Source of the DNA: Dicyema japonicum
Taxonomy: Eukaryota > Dicyemida > Rhombozoa > Dicyemidae
NCBI GenBank assembly: GCA_011109175.1
Contig: RDEW01000043.1
Location: forward strand, 62,001 to 126,000
Direction of reading: 5' to 3'
DNA length: 64,000 nucleotides
Part shown: positions 57,772-64,000 of the stretch, one piece after another
Numbering within the stretch: the stretch's first letter is position 1
Layout of the letters: each line of letters opens with the position of its first letter
Notes under the pieces: generated by a model
The model's database searches: none
The model's input: only the letters and a program-made list of their open reading frames with translations
Told to the model about the DNA's origin: nothing
Position numbers and translations under genes: made by a program

Positions 57772-58352
57772 ATGATGTTACATTTTCTGATATTCCTAAT
57801 CCATTCAGGAGAATCTTCTGAATCGAGTATACGATAATTTGACACTAAAGAGTGTTTTCAGTCCAAGTGTTTCTCATTGATTCTTGAAAAAAAGACCTAT
57901 GCCGAGGCCAAAAAGGTGTGCCAAGAATTTGGTGGGATTATTGCGGTGATCGATAATCCGGAGAAGAATAATTTTATAATCGGTACAGTTATTTTCATGA
58001 AATTAGACAATTTTTATATCCCCAGTGGAAGAAAGGGCTTTTTCATAGGATATGATTCTATTAGAGATGACAAACTCTTCGTCAACTCGTATGGAAAGAC
58101 TCAAGTGACCATCTAAATATATTTACCAGACATTCACTTTCTGGGGTAATGAAGAAATAGACAAGAACGGGGACTGCACATTTATATATGGGGGAACAGG
58201 CAAATGGGCTAAATCTAGCTGTGAAGAGAAAAAAGAATTTTTATGTGAAAATTTATGTTTATTATATTTATATTTTAGCAAGCGAGCAAAACGGAAACAA
58301 ACATTTGGCTGCTTATCAAGTAAAAGTCATTGAGATGGAATGCACTGATTAA
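57772..58352 (+). CDS. Secreted single-domain C-type lectin-like protein 2
   Basis: Hydrophobic leader MMLHFLIFLIHSG, then a C-type lectin-like domain. Introns 57827-57850 (24), 57983-58006 (24), 58105-58129 (25) and 58257-58278 (22) leave 486 nt, 161 aa plus stop, with no frameshift. Domain blocks: SKCFSLILEKKTYAEAKKVC, FGGIIAVIDNPEKNNFI, GFFIGYD, FVNSYGKTQ, TFTFWGNEEIDKNGDC, and GKWAKSSCEEKKEFLCE. Six Cys give the usual disulfide plan, including the extra N-terminal pair. EPN is EID and WND is WAK, so Ca-dependent sugar binding is not expected. The tail after the domain is short and soluble. Intron 57983-58006 is absent from the paralog. Confidence 0.88.
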
Positions 58353-58404
58353 AAATAACGTCACTTAATTTAAAATTTAGTAAATATATGATTCGTCCTT
58401 ATTC

Positions 58405-58660
58405 TTAGTATTATTTTGAAGTGTATGTACAGTTATTTTATTTGATAACACGGATATTGGCCTTCTGGCTGAACGTAACATCTGATGACGTAGGATGTGA
58501 TAGTCGTGTGTTTCAAAGATGGACTTTTCAGCGAAGGTCAATTCTCGTCAAACAGGTCCCACTCGTTAGGCAACGAGTCCTTCTGGCACGAATAATGTTA
58601 ATATTATTTGGAAGTGTATTTACAGCTAATTTATTTAATAATCCCGGGTATACCGGAAAG
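58405..58660. repeat. Direct repeat pair flanking a short dispersed repeat
   Basis: A segment around TATTATTTTGAAGTGTATGT, ACAGTTATTTTATTTGATAA is repeated 180 bp later as TATTATTTGGAAGTGTATTT, ACAGCTAATTTATTTAATAA. Between them lies the CAGCGAAGGTCAATTCTCGT repeat also found at 49.38 kb. Confidence 0.6.
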
Positions 58661-58689
58661 AGATTGACTTTGCTTCTAATTTAGGTATA

Positions 58690-59460
58690 TCCGGTTTTCA
58701 TTGTCAGAATAAGTATCTTTCTTTTCCAAGACAAGTCTATTTATCTACGCCACTTTGGGGATCCTAATAGAGAAGAGAGATTTTTGGATGACTCAGTCTA
58801 TTGAATGGTTTGAAGAATGAGAACTTTATCGGGGTAGGCATGATTTTCCTTTGTTTGTGGAAAGCCAAAGACAGTGGATCGTTTTATATTTGTCAAGGAA
58901 TTGTAGACTGAGTGTCATTAAGTGGTTCCTGATTAGGAGAATTTTTGATTCACAATGTAGGCGGTTGGAGTAGTTTTTAGACAGCGCGTAATTGTCCTTA
59001 GGCACAGTTTTAAGTCGTATTTGTTCGAGATTCTTTATTGATAAACAAGACCCATAATTCATCGTTGTTTTGATAAATCGTCTGTAGATAATCAACTATC
59101 TTTACTCTGGCCACGGTCCGGAGTAAGTTGAGGTTCTGAGATTTTTCGCATACATATGAGACATGTTTAGAAAAAATATAAAAAGGTATCAAATACCACA
59201 GCCAGTATTGAGAGTTTGATGACAGAAATGGGGGGATTATTTAGAAACAACTTTGATTCTAGATAAAATGACGAAAGTTAGTAGTAAAGAGCCTTATGGA
59301 CGACTTTTCGGAAATTTGGTCCAACCTAGAAGAAATATAGACAAGGAGTTCTTGAAAGACCACAGAGGCGGCAGTTACATCTAGCATAAGGCAATTATAA
59401 TATCATCAACATAAGAAGGGAGAAGTGTGTTCTGATTTGTCTGTAGCTAGCTAGGTGTGA
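58690..59460 (-). mobile_element. LINE reverse-transcriptase C-terminal fragment
   Basis: The reverse strand near 59420 reads LLPSYVDDIIIA (catalytic YVDD), with a degraded thumb after it and then FIKTTMNYGSCLSIKNLEQI and IRNHLMTLSLQFLDKY. It ends just downstream of the DDX11 stop, in the same orientation. Confidence 0.65.
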
Positions 59461-59516
59461 TTGATATTAGTAATTTAAAAAAAGATAAAATTCACAGACG
59501 ACTTTACAACAAAAAA

Positions 59517-61650
59517 TCAATAAGAAATTGTACGATTAACAAAAAAGTTACGAATTTTCACGAGGGCCTTGGAAAATGCATCAAGAACACAGCTATTTCT
59601 CCTCAGCCAATCAGGAAGGTAGTTAAAAAGATAATTACTCCCATAGCGTTGATCCAACAGAACAACCACAGCGAAGTCATCACGATGACGAATGGCCTAC
59701 CAATGCTCTGATTCACCATTCGCATACAAACAGTCCTCGAATAATCTTCTCCCATATTATTATTCAAATAACCCAACCTAGCAATCCAGTCTGGGACTTT
59801 ATGTTAGGAAAGGGTACTCCCACGACCACCACCAGTCGACACATGTCGTCTTTAAAGTTAATCCCCTCACTCAACTTTCCTCCAATAACACAAAATAGAA
59901 TTCCACTGCATGTGGAAGACACAACAGAAGAATATTCCTGCAAAACCTGGTCCACCTGGTTAGAACTTTTCGGTTCTCTGAAAAGAATTCGTTTTTTGTA
60001 AAAAAATCTGAGAATTGAGACCTCATAATCTCATGGCAACGATTTTCAAACTCATAAGATGGAAAAAAGCAGACGATCCCTCCACGTGGGACAACTCGGG
60101 ATAAGTTGATCAATGCTCTGCAAACTTCTCGTATCTTTAACGGATCTGACTGTGCCACATAATTCAGTTTCAGCTCAATTTTGAAGGGACCGACAGGTAG
60201 GGTAAGCAGTAGTGAATTTCCAGGATCACACGCATGTCCACTGTAGTGCTCAACCAGAGGCTTATCAACAAACGTGGTCACAACATCTATGACGTCATCA
60301 CAAGATCGCATTGTTCCTCCAGCGAGGACCAGAGATCGGGTTTTATTGGCCAAGTCAATTAGGCGGGAAGAAGGGTTGAAAAGTGTGTATTTAATGGAAA
60401 CCTTCGGAATCACCACAATACGGGAGTCCACATAGGTGTCATAGTACGAGATGGAATCCAAGAATCTGTCCACACTTCATAACACGTGTCATCATGACGA
60501 GACTTTATCTTTTGACTCACCATAGATCTCTCCATAAAATATACCAACTCACTGGGTTTCAAGGTCAAAAGCCCCGCAGCAAAGAAAAATTCGTTCATAG
60601 TGAAAACACACTCTTTCAAGTCATCTTTCTCCAAAAAACTGAGCATGCGGTCTACAAAAAATGTCAAATTCTTCAAAGAAAGTAAATTTGCGGCCGAAAA
60701 ACGTTCATTATAGCGATTAACATATTTGGAAAGGGCTTTTGAGTAGGAGAGGAGAATAACACGCGTTAATGTGGCGTTGTAAAGTGAACTGATAGAGTCC
60801 ATCAAATTATGTGCTTCGTCCACAAGTACCACGTGATCTGTTATCTCCAAATTGTAAGCCATGCGGGTTTTCTCGTGGAAAATGACGGAATAGGGACAAT
60901 CACCAACTCAGCGTAATCAACACAAGTTTTAGCCGCATAAAAAGGACAGGACTGATTCTCACGTCCTTTGGTGACAATATCCTCAATGTTCATAGGCCGA
61001 GACATCACTGAGTCACACAAGAAATCAAATTTTGGAGATTTGTAGTAAGGACAGCCGCTCTTTTTTATTAAATCGTGGCATTTTCTGTTGAGATTGTCTG
61101 AAGAGGAGGAATTAGTTTGATCCTCATTGATGCACAGCTGTTGCCGAGATCCCAGGGTCACTAACCTGATTTGCTGACTAAACTTGGTTTTCTGGAATTC
61201 TCTGATTAACTGAGAAAGCTGAGAATGCGTCCTGGAGCAGTAAAATACACGGAGAATTGAAGGTTTAGAATCCTCGGGAGAAGTCTCTGCTTTTGTGAAG
61301 GATTTTGATTTGATTTTTTGGATTTTTGAAAGAGAATCTTCAAATTCTTGTTTTTTTCTTTTAGAGAATAAATTGTCTCATTTTGAGATATCCAGTCAAT
61401 CTCGGGATTTTCTTGTTCGTGAGAAATTTCTTCGTTGACTTTCCTGAGTTCCTCCAGATGCCCAATCCCTCTGTTGGATTAACCAAGTCAAGCTCCCACA
61501 AATAAGACTCAACGTTTTCCCGGTTCCTGTAGGGCTTTCAAAAATTCCGACAGCTCCAGAATCCAAGCATTTTTGCATGTCTTCCATAAAGCGAGTTTGA
61601 ATACTGTAGGGTTCGAACGGAAAGTTGAAGGGAAATTCATCAAATGGCAT
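59517..61650 (-). CDS. DDX11: DDX11/ChlR1-type Fe-S DNA helicase, intronless
   Basis: XPD-like superfamily 2 helicase acting in sister-chromatid cohesion and G4/fork processing (family knowledge). Reverse strand: [16 protein letters not shown] (Q-motif region) and [13 protein letters not shown] (Walker A), then [10 protein letters not shown] (Ia). Four Cys of the Fe-S cluster are in LCINED, NRKCHDL, SGCPYY and QSCPFY. Further on are [11 protein letters not shown] (DEAH box), [30 protein letters not shown] (V) and [15 protein letters not shown] (VI). Seven frame changes, all in mono-nucleotide runs (near 61462, 61354, 60894, 60476, 59994, 59794 and 59696), are each fixed by one base. The result is 713 codons, shorter than the 850-900 aa of vertebrates because the variable insert is short. 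No introns are needed. Length and motifs make a functional gene likely. Confidence 0.93.
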
Positions 61651-62297
61651 TTGTTAACATGAATGAAATATTTTTTGCCGCTTATTTTTTAAATTTTTTA
61701 ATCAAAATAATAAATCCTAAATTAAGTTTTTATTAGTTTTTATTAAATCTTCAAAATTATTTGGGGAAAATAGACATCACCAATCTTTTGGTAGAAGAGA
61801 CACGCTTTTTAATTCAAATACGTTAGCGTTGTTAATGTAATTACAGTAAGACTCTTCATAACTTCCAATTTTGGGAATTCAAAAAATAGTGGCAGTTAAG
61901 ATAAGTTAGCGGTTAGAAGGAGAACAAAGGAAAATTTATTTTTTATAAACCAATTATCAAGTGTGTTGTTTACCCCATTTCCTTTCTTCAACACTTTTAA
62001 AAGTTTATTTAACCCCTCCATTCCATTTAAACCAAACAATTCAGGGTGTTTAAAATAATACTTGAAGAGTTAATAACATTCTTTCGTCTGCCTCTTTAAT
62101 ATTTCCTAGAGAATTATCAAATATTTAAAGGCACTTATTAAATTCATTGCTTTTATCAATTCAGACGTTTCTATTTATTTTTCTAAAAGAATATCTTCTC
62201 TAAATTCGACATTCAAAAAATCCTCTTCTACCATGGGTAAATTATACTTTAAAACAAAATCACTATAATTCTCATTTTAAATTGTTGCATCAACTTA

Positions 62298-62791
62298 CAC
62301 TCAATCCCATAAATGTTGACCCAATTCCCATAAATGGTGTCCAAGTTGTATATATTATACTAATAAATAATTTAGGAAAAAAGTATTTTATTCAATTAAT
62401 CTGTTATTAATTCCATTTACCCTTTCCCAAAAACTGTTGTAATATCTTTCTTTTACGGCCTACTGTCTTGTAAATATCACCGAAAGTAGGATCCTCGAGT
62501 TCACAGCTTTCGATCTTTTGTATACACCTGTTCAAACTCTTTTTACTGATCGAAGTGATGTCAATCAACTCTTTTTTTGTTTTAACTTTGTAAAGTCTTT
62601 TAATTTGATTAAATAGACTTTCGTTCATAAAAACCTTGCGACTTCTCACATCTGTATTAGTTGATACCATAATGGGGGAAATTAAAATATAGATTTACTC
62701 GTGTATATTTATATATATATAACTTGGAAATTATTTATGGGAATTGGGTCAACATTTATGGGAATTGGGTCATAATTTATGGGATTGAGTG
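62298..62791. mobile_element. 494-bp TA-flanked TIR element (mariner/IS630-like MITE)
   Basis: The left terminus CACTCAATCCCATAAATGTT is mirrored at the right by CACTCAATCCCATAAATTAT on the opposite strand. The similarity continues through GACCCAATTCCCATAAAT and a CCAAGTT..ATATAT stretch, so each inverted repeat is 60-80 bp. The dinucleotide TA lies directly outside both ends (62296-62297, 62792-62793). The word CCCATAAAT is iterated two to three times in each terminus, which would suit several transposase binding sites. Only one short ORF lies inside. Confidence 0.85.
62407..62670 (-). CDS. Helix-turn-helix protein encoded by the 494-bp element
   Basis: An 87-codon open frame from an ATG, MVSTNTDVRSRKVFMNESLF, with a putative helix-turn-helix (KKELIDITSISKKSLNRCI) and then GRKRKI, which parallels the KRGGKRRQKI region of the transposase at 63.9 kb. 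It therefore looks like the N-terminal DNA-binding part of an IS630-like transposase without its catalytic domain. It may be a deletion remnant or an element-encoded binding protein. Confidence 0.55.
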   Translation of the reverse strand: MVSTNTDVRSRKVFMNESLFNQIKRLYKVKTKKELIDITSISKKSLNRCIQKIESCELEDPTFGDIYKTVGRKRKILQQFLGKGKWN

Positions 62792-62849
62792 TATTACATT
62801 TGGTAGTAAATACATTATATCGACATTTTTCAAGTAAATTTTAATGAAC

Positions 62850-63060
62850 CCACTGAATTGACTACGGGCTTGACGAGCGACGCCGTCATCAGTGAACTTC
62901 ACTGCGGAACCGGATCGTCAATAAGGACATACACCCAAAAAAAGAAAACAAAGAAGTGAAGAGCATTCCTTGATCCTCCCTCGATTAGCTATTATAACTG
63001 TTCTTTGCTTAAAATAAAGTGTGTCTGCCTGCAGGGAGCGATAACAGATATGGCTCCTTG
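62850..63060 (+). repeat. tRNA-derived SINE, family 1, body copy
   Basis: GGGCTTGACGAGCGACGCCG, AAGAAGTGAAGAGCATTCCT, AACTGTTCTTTGCTTAAAAT and AAAGTGTGTCTGCCTGCAGG follow the 34 kb copy in order. The tRNA-like head is missing. Confidence 0.75.
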
Positions 63061-63375
63061 GAATGTGCGATTATTATTAATGAAATATTTTTTAAGTTGG
63101 CAGTTAGGAGGAGTTTGCGATATGATTTGGGAATTTTCTATAAAATTTGGCGGTTAGTAGGATTTGAAGGTTAAGAAAATTGGCAGTTAGGAGGAGTTTT
63201 ACTGTAATTATCCCAACAACGCTTACGTGAACTTCATTTTTCTGGGTGTTTTCAAGTTCTAGCTTTGTTTTATTTTAGCTCAACGACATAATGAAAGAAG
63301 TTGCTCAGACCAACCAATTAAGTGATAACGGCATTCTTTATGAGGAATCTTGTTATCCTTAAGTTCCCATCGATT

Positions 63376-64000
63376 TCATGGATTTCCCGTTTTTCTTTTA
63401 AGACTATACCTTTTCAAGTTCAAATTGGGAATAAACAAAATCCCTTGTACCCATTCCCATGCAGTATTCATTCTGAATGATCCACGTTTTATTTCATAAA
63501 ATACCACGCCATTTATTCCAATGCATCCAATCAAATGTATGTTTTCCACTTTTGAACAAGAAATTGCCGTAGTACAACGTTCGCCTCTTATTGATCTTCC
63601 CGTTCTTCGGCTAATATGAATGTTAAAATTAGTTTCATTCATAAAACAATAGGAACGTCATTTGGTTGGTACTCAAGAAGCTTCTCTGCAAATCGTTTCC
63701 TTTTCTGTTCATTTTCGTCAAAGTTTGTGTATTTGGCTCGAAACGATTATTTTTCAAAGTATAGAGAGAATAATCAAGATGTACTCGGATTGACTTTGTT
63801 GAAATATTCAGAGCGAATGTTGATAATAATTCATCTTTTATTTGTTGAAGCGTCAATCTTGGATTATTTTCGATGCATTTAATGATACGATTAATATGCT
63901 CTTCCAAGATTTTCTGACGTCTTTTACCTCCTCTTTTGTCTTGAGTGAATTCTTCCAAGTGAATCCATCTATACAGAGTTGAAGTTTTGATCCTCAAATT
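63376..64000 (-). mobile_element. IS630/mariner-like DDE transposase gene, partial
   Basis: Two overlapping reverse frames. 63997-63635 is the N-terminal HTH (LYRWIHLEEF), KRGGKRRQKI and an LTLQQIKDELLSTFALNIS second helix-turn-helix. 63642-63376 is the catalytic core start, MNETNFNIHISRRTGRS, then RGERCTTAI and IGCIGINGVVFYEI. The usual DE of the first catalytic site reads NE here, so the enzyme would lack that Asp unless the junction base is wrong. The gene runs off the window's right edge at its 5' end and lacks the DNA..HH and PIEN blocks at its 3' end. Confidence 0.8.

Larger units (their letters stand above)
61844..63204. mobile_element. Non-autonomous Tigger/pogo-like element with nested insertions
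   Basis: The left end CAGTAAGACTCTTCATAACT and the right end (read inward on the other strand) CAGTAAAACTCCTCCTAACT are inverted repeats. Each is flanked by TA (61842-61843, 63205-63206). Subterminal TTGGCAGTTAGGAGGAG/TTGGCGGTTAGTAGGAT copies occur near 63097, 63160 and 63180. No Tigger transposase was seen inside. It contains a mariner-type element (62298-62791) and a SINE (62.86-63.06 kb). Confidence 0.6.

Noticed and set aside
58421-58684. Forward 87-codon ORF with a hydrophobic start
   Set aside because: It spans a direct-repeat pair and a dispersed repeat also found at 49.4 kb. No family is recognised.
59517-61650. DDX11 as a pseudogene because of seven frame breaks
   Set aside because: All breaks are single bases in homopolymers, all helicase motifs and Fe-S cysteines are intact, there are no in-frame stops between breaks, and the corrected length is an exact multiple of three.

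Overview
The window looks like nuclear DNA of a metazoan with a small, AT-rich, transposon-laden genome, most likely a dicyemid mesozoan (inference). Three things point there. First, the cellular genes are animal ones: an NK-2-type homeodomain, an ETS factor, a DRAM-family protein, a cationic amino acid transporter, C-type lectins, ERH and the DDX11 helicase. Second, TTAGGG-type repeats are present. Third, seven genes are interrupted by extremely short spliceosomal introns: I could place 30 introns of 17-34 nt, 28 GT-AG and 2 GC-AG. When these are removed, several genes give exact open frames of the length usual for their family: ERH 103 aa, DRAM-like 239 aa, four-TM protein 167 aa, C-type lectin 161 aa. 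Dicyemids are known for introns of roughly this size. Because the introns contain stops or shift the frame, plain ORF calling misses most of these genes.

Layout. 1-4.9 kb: an R2-like retrotransposon fragment, a Tigger/pogo-like DNA transposon and a degenerate telomeric-repeat block. 4.9-5.5 kb: NK-2 homeobox gene (-). 8.0-8.9 kb: DRAM-like gene (-). 9-15.5 kb: retroelement debris, including an endonuclease-RT LINE. 15.8-17.7 kb: transporter gene (-) with ten micro-introns. 18-25 kb: retroelement fragments and a 62-bp minisatellite. 25.2-25.6 kb: EGF-like single-pass membrane protein (-). 26.8-27.3 kb: ETS gene (+). 27.3-32.2 kb: composite repeats, an R1/Jockey-type LINE and a hAT remnant. 32.4-33.1 kb: an unidentified micro-intron gene (+). 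33-44 kb: SINEs, a long Jockey-type LINE with gag-like ORF1, and more LINE copies. 44.1-44.5 kb: ERH (+). 48.5-49.0 kb: four-TM PPPY protein (+). 50-52 kb: an internally inverted LINE. 52.3-52.8 and 57.8-58.4 kb: two secreted C-type lectins (+). 59.5-61.7 kb: intronless DDX11 helicase (-). 61.8-64 kb: nested DNA transposons and a tRNA-derived SINE.

The cellular genes are unrelated singletons (transcription, autophagy/membrane, transport, secreted recognition, chromosome maintenance) separated by mobile DNA; I see no operon. Frameshifts in otherwise well-conserved genes (about 15 cases) nearly all coincide with mononucleotide runs, mostly one base too short. This looks like residual long-read assembly error rather than gene decay, so the broken state of many transposon ORFs should also be read with caution.
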